Assembly: GCF_009830945.1 (NCBI RefSeq)
Contig: NZ_VWVV01000003.1
Coordinates: 124,001-188,000, forward strand
Length of the DNA: 64,000 bases
Direction of reading: 5' to 3'
DNA from: Nocardiopsis sp. FR4
Lineage (GTDB): Bacteria > Actinomycetota > Actinomycetes > Streptosporangiales > Streptosporangiaceae
The position numbers and the translations under genes were made by a program. The stretch's first letter is position 1; each line of letters begins with the position of its first letter. This document shows positions 17,972 to 27,304 of the stretch, piece by piece. The notes beneath the pieces are model-generated. The model was not told the origin of the DNA. It did not search any database and was given only the letters and a program-made list of their open reading frames with translations.

Positions 17972-19291
17972 GTGAGCGATCGATGGAGTACCGACGACGT
18001 ATGGGCTCTGGCTCCGGACCCCGCCTCCCGTAAGGCCGCCCTCAAGGTGGCCAAGGCCGGGTCCTGGCCCGAGCGCGGAGCGGTCGCCGCCCCCGCGGGC
18101 GGCACCTCCGCCGTGTGGGGGGAGTGCAAGGGTAGCGGATCCAAGCCCTACCTGGCCGCCGTCCACCTCGACGGCGACGGGGGGACCGCCTACAAGTGCA
18201 GCTGCCCCAGCCGCAAGATCCCCTGCAAGCACGTCCTGGGGCTGCTCGCCCTGTGGGCCCAGGAGGAGGTCGACCTCCGCGAGGAGCGGCCCGAGTGGGT
18301 GGCCACGTGGCTCTCCGGCCGGGTCGCGCGCCGGAACCGGGCGAGCACCCGCAGGCCCGTGGACCCGGCCAGGGCCGCCGCCACGCTCCGGGAGCGGGAG
18401 GAGGCGGTCGCGGCAGGGATGGAGGAGCTCCGGCTCTGGCTCAACGACCAGATCGACGCCGGGCTGGCCGAGGTCCCCAAGTACGGCTACGACCACTGGG
18501 ACCGCATGGCCAAGCGCCTGGTGGACGCCAAGGCGGGCGGGGCCTCCGCCCTGGTCGCGGGGCTGCCCGCCGTGGCCCGCGGCGACCGGTGGCCCGAGCG
18601 CCTGCTCGAACGCCTCAGCCTCCTCCACCTGCTGGCCTGCGGCCACCGCGCGGGGGAGGCCCTGGACCCGCGCGTCCGCGGCGCCGTGCGCGCCCGGGTG
18701 GGCATCGCCAGTAAGGCCGAGGAGGTCCTCGAACAGGGCGAGCGCGTCCGTGACACGTGGCGGGTCCTGGGCTGGCGCGACACCGCCGCCCCCGAGGCCG
18801 GCATGCTCGCCCGCCGCCTGTGGCTGCGCGGCCGTGACACCGGCCGCACCGCCCTGTCCCTGACCTTCGCCCGCTCCGGACAGGCGCCCGCCACCGCCTT
18901 CCGGTCCGGCACCGAGGTCACCGCCGAGTTCGCCTTCTACCCCGACGGCCACCGCGCGGTGCCCGTCCACGACGGCGACACCGCGCCCGCGGGACCGCCC
19001 GGGGGAGGCACGGTCGCCGAGGCGCTCGACTCCTTCGCCGCGGCCGCCGCCGAGGACCCCTGGCTCGACACCTGGCCGGTCGTGCTCGACCGCGCCGCGC
19101 CCGCCCGCGAGGACCGGTGGTACCTCGCCGACCCCGACGGCACCGCGCTCCCCCTCACCGCCGGCGACCCCTGGCGCCTGCTCGCCGTCACCGGCGGCCA
19201 CCCGGCCACCGTCGCCGCCGAGTGGTCGCCGGCGGAGGGCCTCACCCCCATCACCGTGTGGGACCGGAACGGAAAGGCGGTCTCCCTGTGA
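17972..19291 (+). CDS. SWIM zinc-finger protein
   Basis: This 439-residue protein carries a SWIM motif C76-x-C78-x6-C85-x-H87 (KCSCPSRKIPCKHVLGLL), a zinc module thought to bind DNA or protein. The remainder is a helical and beta region without recognised motifs. GTG 17972 is chosen because the conserved start VSDRWSTDDVWALAPD begins there; upstream frame is basic and unlike coding sequence. It is the first gene of a five-gene operon; its stop overlaps the next start (GTGA). In other actinobacteria SWIM proteins recur with MoxR/vWA genes, so it likely works with them. Confidence 0.9.
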   Translation: MSDRWSTDDVWALAPDPASRKAALKVAKAGSWPERGAVAAPAGGTSAVWGECKGSGSKPYLAAVHLDGDGGTAYKCSCPSRKIPCKHVLGLLALWAQEEVDLREERPEWVATWLSGRVARRNRASTRRPVDPARAAATLREREEAVAAGMEELRLWLNDQIDAGLAEVPKYGYDHWDRMAKRLVDAKAGGASALVAGLPAVARGDRWPERLLERLSLLHLLACGHRAGEALDPRVRGAVRARVGIASKAEEVLEQGERVRDTWRVLGWRDTAAPEAGMLARRLWLRGRDTGRTALSLTFARSGQAPATAFRSGTEVTAEFAFYPDGHRAVPVHDGDTAPAGPPGGGTVAEALDSFAAAAAEDPWLDTWPVVLDRAAPAREDRWYLADPDGTALPLTAGDPWRLLAVTGGHPATVAAEWSPAEGLTPITVWDRNGKAVSL

Positions 19292-20847
19292 CCGGCACCC
19301 GCGCCCCCGAACCCCTCGACCCCCTGGCCCCCACCGGTTCCTGGGACCGCCTGGTCTCCGCCGCCCTGGTCGGCACCGCCCGGCGCGAGGTCCCCGACAC
19401 CCCCGACCTGCCCGCCACCCCCGGCGGCAACGACGCGTCCGACCTGCTGGACCGGGCCGCGCTGGCCACCGTCCGCCGCGCCGCCGGATACGTCCCCGCC
19501 ACCGGGACCACCCCCCTGACCCCCGATCCCGGCACCTCCGACGAGAGCGCCGAGGCCGGCCCGGGCGCCACCCGCCTCCTGGACCGGATCATCGCCGACC
19601 GGCCCGAACTCCTGCCCGAGTGGCTGGAACGGGTCGCCGCCCGCGGCCGGTGCGCCGCCCGCGCCAGCCTTCCGCTCCTGCTCGACGAGGGCGCGCGGCA
19701 CAGCCAGACGCGCCCCGCGATCGTCGCCGCCGCCGGGACGCGCGGCCGGTGGCTTGCCGCCTTCAACCCCCGGTGGTCCTACGCCACCGGCGTGCCCCTG
19801 CCCGGGGACCGGTTCAGCGAACGGGACTGGGGGTGCGGCACCCCCGGTGAGCGGCGCCGCGCCCTCCTGGCCCTGCGCACCGCCGACCCCGACCGCGCCC
19901 GGGAACTCCTCACCGCGGTCTGGCCGGGCCTGGCCAAGGCCGAACTGCGCCGCGAGCTCCTGGAGACGCTGGCCACCGGCCTGGGCCCCGCGGACGAGGA
20001 GTTCCTCGAACAGGCCCTGGACGACCGCAGCGCCGTCGTGCGCGGAAGCGCGCTGTCCCTTCTCACCAGGCTGCCCGGGGGCGCCCACGCCGAGCGCCTG
20101 CGCGGCCACGTCCGCGCGCACGCCTCGCTGAGGGACGACGGCTCCCTGCGGGTGGACCCGCCCGAGGGGCGCGACGCCGCCCTCCGCCGCGACCTGGCCC
20201 TGGCCATGCCCGCACCGGACGCCGAGAGCGCCAACGGCTACTCCGAGCGCCTGTGGGCGCTGGTCACCCACACACCGCTGGACGTGTGGCCCGAGCTGCT
20301 CGGCACCGACCCGGCCGGGGTCGTCGCGGCGGCCACCAGGACGGCCGACGCCGAACCGCGCTCCCGGCTCCTGGCCGCCCTGGCCAACGCGGCCGTGGTC
20401 CAACGGGACGCGGCGTGGGCCCGGGCCGTCCTGGGCGCGCTCGGCCCCGGACCGTCGCGGACGACGGCCTCCGCCAGGTCGGGGCCCCTCGACACCGGCA
20501 GGCTCCTGGACCTGCTGCCGGTCGCCGAGCGCTGCGACCTCACCCTCCGGGCCCTGCCCGCGGTCAGGTCCTCGGACCGCCGCGGCGAACTGTTCGGCGC
20601 CACCCGCGGCCCCTGGACCGACGCCCTGTCGGCCGAGGCGCTGCGGCTCCTCCGGGAACCCCGGCGCGCCAACGCCCCCGTCGCGGGCTACGAGGCCCTC
20701 TGCGCGGCCGCGGCCCTGTACATGCGCCCCGCACACGTCACCGCCCTGCCCGACACGGCCCCGTTCGACGGCAACGCCGCCGTCCACGCCTACGACCGCC
20801 TCCGCGACACCCTCCGGTTCCGACTCGACATGCACAGGGAGCTCTAG
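19288..20847 (+). CDS. DUF5691-family protein
   Basis: This 519-residue protein begins VTGTRAPEPLDPLAP and contains WDRLVSAALVGTARR, the start of the DUF5691 family. The body is helical with repeated leucine-rich segments (HEAT-like appearance, for example QALDDRSAVVRGSALSLLTR). No catalytic motif is visible. It is translationally coupled to the SWIM gene, and its TAG stop is immediately followed by the TTG start of the MoxR gene. It may be a scaffold or client adaptor for the ATPase; this is inference from context only. Confidence 0.85.
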   Translation: MTGTRAPEPLDPLAPTGSWDRLVSAALVGTARREVPDTPDLPATPGGNDASDLLDRAALATVRRAAGYVPATGTTPLTPDPGTSDESAEAGPGATRLLDRIIADRPELLPEWLERVAARGRCAARASLPLLLDEGARHSQTRPAIVAAAGTRGRWLAAFNPRWSYATGVPLPGDRFSERDWGCGTPGERRRALLALRTADPDRARELLTAVWPGLAKAELRRELLETLATGLGPADEEFLEQALDDRSAVVRGSALSLLTRLPGGAHAERLRGHVRAHASLRDDGSLRVDPPEGRDAALRRDLALAMPAPDAESANGYSERLWALVTHTPLDVWPELLGTDPAGVVAAATRTADAEPRSRLLAALANAAVVQRDAAWARAVLGALGPGPSRTTASARSGPLDTGRLLDLLPVAERCDLTLRALPAVRSSDRRGELFGATRGPWTDALSAEALRLLREPRRANAPVAGYEALCAAAALYMRPAHVTALPDTAPFDGNAAVHAYDRLRDTLRFRLDMHREL

Positions 20848-21963
20848 TTGACCACCTCCGCCCCCGCCATCCGCACCGACGCCGCCCAGGCCCTGCGCCC
20901 GCACGCGGAGCAGACCCACGCCGCCGAACTCGAGGCGCTGGCCAAGGCCGACGACCGGCAGCGGCCCCCGGGCTGGAAGCTCTCCCCGTGGGCGGTCACC
21001 CAGTACCTGCTGGGCACCACCCTGGACGACGGCACCGAGATCACCCCCAAGTACATCGGCGCGCGCCGCGTCGTGGAGATCGCCGTGGCCACGCTGGCCA
21101 CCGACCGGGCGCTGCTGCTCATCGGCGTCCCCGGCACCGCCAAGACCTGGTTGTCGGAACACCTGGCCGCCGCGGTCTCGGGTGACTCCACCCTGCTGGT
21201 CCAGGGGACCGCCGGAACCTCCGAGGAGGCCGTCCGCTACGGCTGGAACTACGCCCGGCTGCTCGCCGAGGGCCCCTCCGAGGCAGCCCTGGTCCCGAGC
21301 CCGGTCATGACCGCCATGGCCCGGGGCTCCATCGGCCGCATCGAGGAGCTCACCCGTATGCCCTCCGACGTCCAGGACGGCCTCATCACCGTGCTGTCGG
21401 AGAAGGCCCTGCCCGTGGCCGAGCTGGGCATCGAGGTGCAGGCCCAGCGCGGGTTCAACATCATCGCCACCGCCAACGACCGGGACCGGGGCGTCAACGA
21501 CCTGTCCAGCGCGCTGCGCCGCCGGTTCAACACCGTGGTGCTGCCGGTGCCCGACAGCGCCGAGGACGAGGTGCGCATCGTCACCCAGCGGGTCGAGCAG
21601 CTCGGCCGCGCGCTGGACCTGCCCGAGGTGCCCGCCAGCCTCACCGAGATCCAGCGGGTGGTCACGGTCTTCCGCGAACTGCGCTCGGGGGTGACCGAGG
21701 ACAACGGAACCAAGGTCAAGTCGCCCAGCGGGACCCTGAGCACCGCCGAGGCGATCTCCGTGATCACCAACGGGATCGCGCTGGCCGCGCACTTCGGCGA
21801 CGGCCGGCTGCGCCCCGCCGACGTGGCCGCCGGGATCCAGGGGGCCGTGGTCCAGGACCGCGTCTCCGACGGCGTGGTCTGGCGCGAGTACCTGGAGACC
21901 GTCGCCCGCGGGCGCGAGGGCTGGGGCGACTTCTACCGCGCCTGCCGCGAGGTGGGCGCCTGA
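20848..21963 (+). CDS. MoxR-type AAA+ ATPase
   Basis: This 371-residue AAA+ ATPase has Walker A GVPGTAKT (93-100), a Walker B-equivalent SIGRIEELTR (161-170) in which the usual DE is EE, sensor 1 ATAND (207-211) and arginine finger RRR (224-226). MoxR ATPases act as chaperones that, with a vWA partner, remodel or insert metal into target proteins. The TTG start abuts the preceding stop, and its own stop overlaps the next start. The vWA partner is encoded two genes downstream, so the pair is complete. Confidence 0.93.
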   Translation: MTTSAPAIRTDAAQALRPHAEQTHAAELEALAKADDRQRPPGWKLSPWAVTQYLLGTTLDDGTEITPKYIGARRVVEIAVATLATDRALLLIGVPGTAKTWLSEHLAAAVSGDSTLLVQGTAGTSEEAVRYGWNYARLLAEGPSEAALVPSPVMTAMARGSIGRIEELTRMPSDVQDGLITVLSEKALPVAELGIEVQAQRGFNIIATANDRDRGVNDLSSALRRRFNTVVLPVPDSAEDEVRIVTQRVEQLGRALDLPEVPASLTEIQRVVTVFRELRSGVTEDNGTKVKSPSGTLSTAEAISVITNGIALAAHFGDGRLRPADVAAGIQGAVVQDRVSDGVVWREYLETVARGREGWGDFYRACREVGA

Positions 21964-24269
21964 TGGCCCGGTCCCGACTGGACACCAGCGGGCTGCACGT
22001 CCTGGGTGTACGGCACCACGGCCCGGGGTCGGCCCGGGCCGTGCGGGCCGCCCTGGAGGAGATCAAGCCCGAGGCCGTGCTGATCGAGGGGCCGCCGGAG
22101 GCGGACGCGCTCACCTCCCTGGTGGGCGAGCTGGAACCGCCGGTGGCGCTGCTGGCCTACGCCGCCGAGAAGGAGGGACCCCGGAGGGACGCGGGCGAGG
22201 GCTGGGCGTTCTGGCCGTTCGCCAGCTTCTCCCCGGAGTGGGAGGCGCTGCGCTACGCCGTCGGCCACGGCGTTCCGGTGCGCTTCTGCGACCTGCCCGC
22301 CGCGCACACCCTCGCCGAGCGCATGGCCGCCGCCGAGGAGCGGCGCCAGCGCGAGGAGGACCCGGATGCGGCCGGGGAGGCCCCGGAAGCCGAGGAGCCC
22401 GAACGGGTGCGCCTGGACCCGCTCGGGGTCCTGGCCGAGGCGGCCGGGTACGACGACGCCGAGCGCTGGTGGGACGACGTCGTCGAGCAGCGCGGTCCCG
22501 GGGAGCCCTCCCCGTTCCCCGCGATCGCCGACGCCATGGCCGCCGTCCGCGCCGAGTCCGCCCCCGAGAGCGGGCGGGAGGCCCGGCGGGAGGCGTACAT
22601 GCGCCAGACCCTGCGCGCCGTCCTGCGCGAGGGGCACCAGCGGGTCGCCGTGGTCTGCGGCGCCTGGCACGCCCCGGCCCTGCGCGACGTGGCCGACCAC
22701 CCGGTCAAGGACGACACCGCCCTGCTCAGGGGGCTGCCCAAGGTCAGGGTCAACACCACCTGGGTGCCCTGGACCCACGGGCGGCTGGCCGCCGCCAGCG
22801 GCTACGGCGCGGGGGTGGCCGCCCCCGGCTGGTACCACCACCTGTTCACCGCGCCGGACCTGCCGGTGCACCGGTGGCTGACCGACGCCGCGCGGCTGCT
22901 GCGCGAGGAGGGGCAGCCGGTGTCCTCCTCGCACGTCATCGAGGGCGTGCGGCTGGCCGAGAGCCTCGCCGTGCTGCGCGGGCGCCCGCTCGCCGGGCTC
23001 GACGAGGTGTCCGAGGCGCTCACCTCCGTGCTGTGCGAGGGCGAGCCCGCCCGGGCCGCCCTGGTGCACCGCCGGATGGCCCTCGGCGAGCGGATGGGCG
23101 CGGTCCCCCCGTCCACGCCCATGGTGCCGCTCCAGCGCGACCTCGTCGCCGCCCAGAAGCGGCTGCGGCTCAAGCCCGAGCCCTTCGACCGCGACCTCGA
23201 CCTGGACCTGCGCAAGGAGAACGACCGCGAACGCGGGGTGCTCCTGCACCGGCTGCGGATGCTCGACGTGCCCTGGGGCGTGCCGGGTCCGTCCGCGGGA
23301 GGCTCCAAGGGCACCTTCCGGGAGTCGTGGCGGCTGCGCTGGGAACCGGAGATGGACGTGGCCCTGATCGAGGCCAGCCGGTGGGGCACCACCGTGGCCT
23401 CGGCCGCCGCGGCCCGGGCGGCGGACCTGGCCGCCGAGGCCGACCTGCCCGCGCTGACCTCGCTCACCGAGCGGTGCCTGCTCGCCGACCTGGGCGAGGC
23501 CCTGCCCCGGGTGCTGGCCCTGCTCACCGACCGCGCGGCCACCGACAGCGACGTCACCCACCTGATGGCGGCGCTGCCCCCGCTGGCCCGCTCGGCCCGC
23601 TACGGGGACGTGCGCGGCACCGACGGCACCCGCCTGCGCCAGGTGGGCGAGCAACTCCTCCGCCGGGTGTGCGTCGGCCTGGCCCCGGCGGTGCACGGGC
23701 TGGACGACGAGGCGGCGGCCGAGTTCGTCCGGCACGTCGACGCCACGCACAACGCCGCCACCCTCCTGGGCGGCGAGGTCCTCGCCGACTGGACCGCGGC
23801 CCTGGCCTCCCTGGCCCGGCGGGACGCCGTGCCCGGCCGGATCGCCGGACGGGTCAACCGGATGCTCGCCGACGGCGGGCTCCTGGAACCCGCCGAGCTG
23901 CGCGGGCGCCTGGGCCTGGCGATGTCCCCGGGCGCCGAACCCGCCGGGGCCGCCGCCTGGCTGGAGGGGTTCCTCCAGGGCAGCGGGCTGATCCTGGTGC
24001 ACGACGAGGCCCTGCTCGGGCTGATCGACACCTGGCTGCTCGCCCTGCCCGAGGAGCGCTTCACCGCCGTGCTGCCGCTGCTGCGGCGCACCTTCGGCAA
24101 CTTCACCGGACCCGAGCGGACCGAGATCGGCGCGGCGGCCCAGCGCCTGGGCTCCGCGCCGGCCGCCGCACCCGGGGCCCCGGTCCGCGCGGACGCGGAC
24201 ACCGAACGCGCGGCACCGGCCCTGGCCACCGCGCTCGCCATCCTCACCTCCGGAAGGAGCCTCGGTTGA
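21963..24269 (+). CDS. DUF5682-family protein
   Basis: The largest operon member (768 residues) starts MARSRLDTSGLHVLGVRHHGPGSAR, with the conserved VRHHGPGSA and VLIEGPPEAD segments of DUF5682. The N-terminal third (RHHGPGSARAVRAAL, EGPPEADAL, VPVRFCDLP) resembles the TraB/ChaN-like fold with conserved His and Glu, which is suggestive of metal binding. The rest is helical. It overlaps the MoxR stop by one base and is coupled to the vWA gene. It may be the substrate or effector of the MoxR-vWA chaperone; function is not established. Confidence 0.85.
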   Translation: MARSRLDTSGLHVLGVRHHGPGSARAVRAALEEIKPEAVLIEGPPEADALTSLVGELEPPVALLAYAAEKEGPRRDAGEGWAFWPFASFSPEWEALRYAVGHGVPVRFCDLPAAHTLAERMAAAEERRQREEDPDAAGEAPEAEEPERVRLDPLGVLAEAAGYDDAERWWDDVVEQRGPGEPSPFPAIADAMAAVRAESAPESGREARREAYMRQTLRAVLREGHQRVAVVCGAWHAPALRDVADHPVKDDTALLRGLPKVRVNTTWVPWTHGRLAAASGYGAGVAAPGWYHHLFTAPDLPVHRWLTDAARLLREEGQPVSSSHVIEGVRLAESLAVLRGRPLAGLDEVSEALTSVLCEGEPARAALVHRRMALGERMGAVPPSTPMVPLQRDLVAAQKRLRLKPEPFDRDLDLDLRKENDRERGVLLHRLRMLDVPWGVPGPSAGGSKGTFRESWRLRWEPEMDVALIEASRWGTTVASAAAARAADLAAEADLPALTSLTERCLLADLGEALPRVLALLTDRAATDSDVTHLMAALPPLARSARYGDVRGTDGTRLRQVGEQLLRRVCVGLAPAVHGLDDEAAAEFVRHVDATHNAATLLGGEVLADWTAALASLARRDAVPGRIAGRVNRMLADGGLLEPAELRGRLGLAMSPGAEPAGAAAWLEGFLQGSGLILVHDEALLGLIDTWLLALPEERFTAVLPLLRRTFGNFTGPERTEIGAAAQRLGSAPAAAPGAPVRADADTERAAPALATALAILTSGRSLG

Positions 24270-25420
24270 ACGCCGTGGACGAACGCACGCGCCGCTGGCG
24301 GCTGGTCCTGGGCCGGGAGGCGCACTGCCCCTCCGGGCTCAGCACCGCCGACCAGGCGATGGACGCCGCCCTGGAGGCGCTCTACAACCGGAACGGGTCC
24401 GAGGGCGGCGGGGGGCGCGGTGCCGGGCTCGGCGGCTCGGCGCCCCGGGTGGCGCGCTGGCTGGGCGACATCCGGGAGTACTTCCCCACCTCCGTCGTGC
24501 AGGTGATGCAGAAGGACGCCATGGACCGGTTGGGCCTGCACCAGCTGCTCCTGGAGCCGGAGATGATGGAGGCGGTCGAGCCGGACGTGCACCTGGTCGG
24601 CACCCTGCTCTCCCTCAACCGGGTGATGCCGGACCGGGCCCGCGAGTCCGCCCGCGCGGTGGTGCGCCGCGTGGTGGAGGACCTGGAGCGCCGGGTGGCG
24701 CAGAGGACGCGCTCCCTCGTACAGGGGGCGATCGACCGGTCGGTCCGCACGCACCGGCCCCGCCGGGTGGCCGACATCGACTGGAACGCCACCATCCGCC
24801 GCAACCTGGCCCACTACCTGCCCGAGCACGGCACGATCGTGCCGCAGACCCTGGTGGGCTACGGGCGGCGCAGCCGGGGCGTGCACAAGGACGTGGTGCT
24901 GGCCATCGACCAGAGCGGCTCGATGGCCTCCTCGGTGGTCTACGCGAGCGTGTTCGGCGCGGTGCTGGCCTCCATGAGGAGCCTGCGCACCTCCCTGGTC
25001 GTCTTCGACACCGCCGTGGTGGACCTGACCGAGCAGCTCACCGACCCCGTCGAGGTGCTCTTCGGCACGCAGCTGGGCGGCGGCACGCACATCAACAAGG
25101 CCATCGCCTACTGCCAGGGGCTCATCACCAGGCCCAACGACTCGGTCTTCGTACTGATCAGCGACCTGTACGAGGGCGGTGTCCGAGCGGAGATGCTGAG
25201 GAGGGTGGCCGCGATGAAGGCCGCCGGGGTACAGGTGGTGGTGCTGCTGGCGCTCTCGGACGAGGGTGCGCCGTCCTACGACCGGCAGAACGCGGCGGCG
25301 CTGGCGGAGATGGACGTGCCCGCGTTCGCCTGCACGCCCGACGTGTTCCCCGAGCTGATGGCCGCGGCCATCCAGGGGCTGCCCCTCACGTCCTGGGTCG
25401 ACACGCACCAGGACGCCTGA
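24266..25420 (+). CDS. von Willebrand factor A (vWA) domain protein, MoxR partner
   Basis: This 384-residue protein has a helical N-terminal half and a C-terminal vWA domain (about 205-380) with the metal-ion-dependent adhesion site D215-x-S217-x-S219 (AIDQSGSM) and the later Thr in GGGTHIN. It is predicted to partner the MoxR ATPase in presenting or remodelling a target. TTG 24266 has GGAAGGAG upstream and overlaps the DUF5682 stop. A strong terminator follows, closing the operon. Confidence 0.9.
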   Translation: MNAVDERTRRWRLVLGREAHCPSGLSTADQAMDAALEALYNRNGSEGGGGRGAGLGGSAPRVARWLGDIREYFPTSVVQVMQKDAMDRLGLHQLLLEPEMMEAVEPDVHLVGTLLSLNRVMPDRARESARAVVRRVVEDLERRVAQRTRSLVQGAIDRSVRTHRPRRVADIDWNATIRRNLAHYLPEHGTIVPQTLVGYGRRSRGVHKDVVLAIDQSGSMASSVVYASVFGAVLASMRSLRTSLVVFDTAVVDLTEQLTDPVEVLFGTQLGGGTHINKAIAYCQGLITRPNDSVFVLISDLYEGGVRAEMLRRVAAMKAAGVQVVVLLALSDEGAPSYDRQNAAALAEMDVPAFACTPDVFPELMAAAIQGLPLTSWVDTHQDA

Positions 25421-25423
25421 TCC

Positions 25424-25457
25424 GGGCGGGCGGGGCCGTGGCGGTCCCCGCCCGCCC
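25424..25457 (+). terminator. Terminator of the MoxR-vWA operon
   Basis: A 12-bp stem GGGCGGGCGGGG with its complement and a 10-base loop, three bases after the vWA stop. Confidence 0.7.
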
Positions 25458-25525
25458 TCCATCCGCCCACTCTTGGGTTGCACTTATTGCAGATAAGAAG
25501 ATGTCCCTGGTGGGAGGTTGCGACG

Positions 25526-25975
25526 GTGCGATCGAGTGTGCTGGCTGGCGCCCCCCGGATCGAACCCGGTGCCGGGGCCCGCTCGGTGGCCAGGAAGGTG
25601 GTCCGGGAGGCGGCTGACCGCGGATCGCGGCTGGTGCTGAAGCTGGCCGACGGTGACGAGCTCACGTTGCCGGAGTCGCTGGTGAAAATCCTCCTGGCCT
25701 CCGCCAGTGAACTCTCGGAGGGGCGCGCGGCCAGGGTGCTCGCGTCCGAGACCAGCCTGACCCCGGCCGAGGCGGCGGAGTTGCTCGGCCTGTCGCGTCC
25801 GTTCGTCGTCCGTCTTCTCGACGCGGGAGAGATCCCCTCGGAGCGCCTGCCGGACAGCAGGCACCGTGTCGTCCGGCTGGACGACGTCCTGGAGTTCCAG
25901 GCCAGGCGGGAGAGGCGGCGCGAGGGCAGACGCCGGATCAACGAGGCAGTTGAGTCCGCAGAGCTCCCCTACTGA
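25526..25975 (+). CDS. Helix-turn-helix (excisionase-fold) antitoxin-like protein
   Basis: This 149-residue protein has a C-terminal MerR/Xis-type helix-turn-helix (SLTPAEAAELLGLSRPFVVR, then LLDAGEIPSERLPDSRHRVV and RLDDVLEFQ). Such proteins are commonly encoded just before PIN-domain toxins in actinobacteria. GTG 25526 is used because GGGAGG lies 9 bp before it. The next reading frame, 14 bp downstream, starts like a PIN toxin but is broken, so this antitoxin appears to be an orphan. Confidence 0.8.
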   Translation: MRSSVLAGAPRIEPGAGARSVARKVVREAADRGSRLVLKLADGDELTLPESLVKILLASASELSEGRAARVLASETSLTPAEAAELLGLSRPFVVRLLDAGEIPSERLPDSRHRVVRLDDVLEFQARRERRREGRRRINEAVESAELPY

Positions 25976-25989
25976 GTGACAGGCCCCGC

Positions 25990-26121
25990 ATGGCCCGCGT
26001 CTGCGTCGACACCAACGTGCTCTTCCCCTTCTCGGTCATGGACCTCGTGTTGGCCCTGACCGAGGACATGGTCCACGAGGTGCACTGGACCGACAGAACT
26101 CCTCGCTCGCGGCGCTGCTGA
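25990..26121 (+). pseudogene. Truncated PIN-domain toxin remnant
   Basis: The 43-codon frame begins MARVCVDTNVLFPFSVMDLV, the classic PIN start with catalytic Asp in DTNVL, and continues to VHWTD before degenerating into an unrelated RTPRSRRC and a stop. The remaining roughly 100 residues, including the other acidic residues, are missing. It follows the antitoxin-like gene directly, so a former toxin-antitoxin pair has lost its toxin. Confidence 0.7.
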
Positions 26122-26596
26122 GGGCACAAGCACCCCGCCGTTGAGCTGATCGAACTCCTGGCGGCCAGACACGCGCTTGCGGAGGAAGCGGCCTCTGAGC
26201 CCGGTGGGGGAACCGCTCGGTGACGGTCGCGCCCGTGGGCGGGCGCTGGTTCCGGCAGCCTACCCCGTGTGATGGAGGCAGGGCCCTTTCCTCGCCGGCG
26301 CCTGCGGTGCGCGAACGTTCCGTGGCCCGTGCGATCGCGGCCGAACTCACCGGGGCGAGGGCAGTCGAATGACCGAACCCCCGCCTCCCCTCGCCGTGGA
26401 CCTGCCCCCGGTGCTGGCGCACCGAGACCAGGGGGCACCGGGGTCACCCCCGTCGCGCACGCGGCAACGCACAGGACGGCGGGGGCGGCCGTCCCGCCCC
26501 CGTCGGGGCCCGCGTTTTCCGCATCGCCGGCCTGTCGGGCCGAACCCTCCCCCCGGCGGGGGCGGAGCGGGCATCATGGGTCGCGGGAGGACCGCC
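26122..26596 (+). other. 475-bp region without an intact gene
   Basis: Downstream of the broken PIN toxin the sequence shows short fragments that look coding in alternating frames (for example a tail reading VRERSVARAIAAELTGARAVE before a stop near 26371) but no complete gene. It probably contains decayed coding sequence and the promoter of the Crp/Fnr-type gene. Confidence 0.4.
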
Positions 26597-27298
26597 ATGA
26601 CACCGAACCACTGGCCCACCCGCACGTTCATGGACAGGCTCGCGGCCGACACCGCGGCCCGCCTGCTCGCCATGGCCCCGCCCCGCCGCGCGCCGGAGGG
26701 GGAGGTCCTCCTCCGCCAGGGGCAGCACCGCGAGGAGGTCCTGCTGCTGTGCCCGGCCGGGACCGGGGAGGTCGCCTGCGCGAAGGTCACCTCGGTGCTG
26801 CGCAACGGCACCGAGGTGATGCTCGGCATCCGGGTGCACGGTGACATGGTCGGGGAGATGGGCATGTTCCGCGGCTCCGGGGCCAGCGCCACGGTCGTCG
26901 CGTGCACGCCGATGACCGTCCGCGCCTACACCCACGCCGCCTTCCGCGACTTCCTGACCCGCCACCGGGACGCGTGGGAGGCGGTGGGCGCGGTCATGGG
27001 GGACCGGCTCGCCTCCTCCGACCTGCTGCGCGCCGAGTTCGTCGGCTACGAGGTGGACGTCCGGCTGGCCCGCGTCCTGGTGGAACTGGCGGAGCGGCAC
27101 GGCGCGGAGGACGCCGAGGGCGTCGACATCGGGATCCGCCTGTCCCAGACCGACCTGGGCAAGCTCATCGGCGCGCGCACGGACGCGGTCGGCAACGCCC
27201 TGCGCCGGTTCCGCGACGCGGGCCTGGTGCTGTCGCGGTACCGACGCGTGGTCGTGGTGGAAATGGACAAACTGCGTTCGGTGTACGAGAACGCGTGA
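26597..27298 (+). CDS. Crp/Fnr-family transcriptional regulator
   Basis: This 233-residue regulator has an N-terminal cyclic-nucleotide-binding fold (about 10-125; EGEVLLRQGQHREEVLLLCP, then GDMVGEMGMFRGSGASATV) and a C-terminal winged helix (RLSQTDLGKLIGARTDAVGN). In the phosphate-binding cassette the GE pair is present (86-87), but the Arg normally in RSA is replaced (GASAT), so classical cAMP binding is doubtful. ATG 26597 has GGGAGG 7 bp upstream. It ends 6 bp from the convergent Pycsar-effector-like gene and lies near the cyclase-like gene, which makes a signalling link tempting but unproven. Confidence 0.9.
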   Translation: MTPNHWPTRTFMDRLAADTAARLLAMAPPRRAPEGEVLLRQGQHREEVLLLCPAGTGEVACAKVTSVLRNGTEVMLGIRVHGDMVGEMGMFRGSGASATVVACTPMTVRAYTHAAFRDFLTRHRDAWEAVGAVMGDRLASSDLLRAEFVGYEVDVRLARVLVELAERHGAEDAEGVDIGIRLSQTDLGKLIGARTDAVGNALRRFRDAGLVLSRYRRVVVVEMDKLRSVYENA

Positions 27299-27304
27299 CC
27301 GGTA

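Noticed and set aside
17755..18144. 129-codon minus-strand frame beside the SWIM gene
   Set aside because: It overlaps the start of the SWIM gene antisense and lacks a ribosome-binding site or recognisable domain.
18937..21792. Very long minus-strand open frame (951 codons) opposite the SWIM/DUF5691/MoxR genes
   Set aside because: It is Gly/Gln/Val-rich, low-complexity sequence produced by high GC on the strand opposite three recognisable coupled genes; it has no domain or ribosome-binding site.
26480..26502. Short hairpin upstream of the Crp/Fnr gene
   Set aside because: An 8-bp GC stem in a decayed region with no upstream gene to terminate; such hairpins are expected by chance at this GC content.
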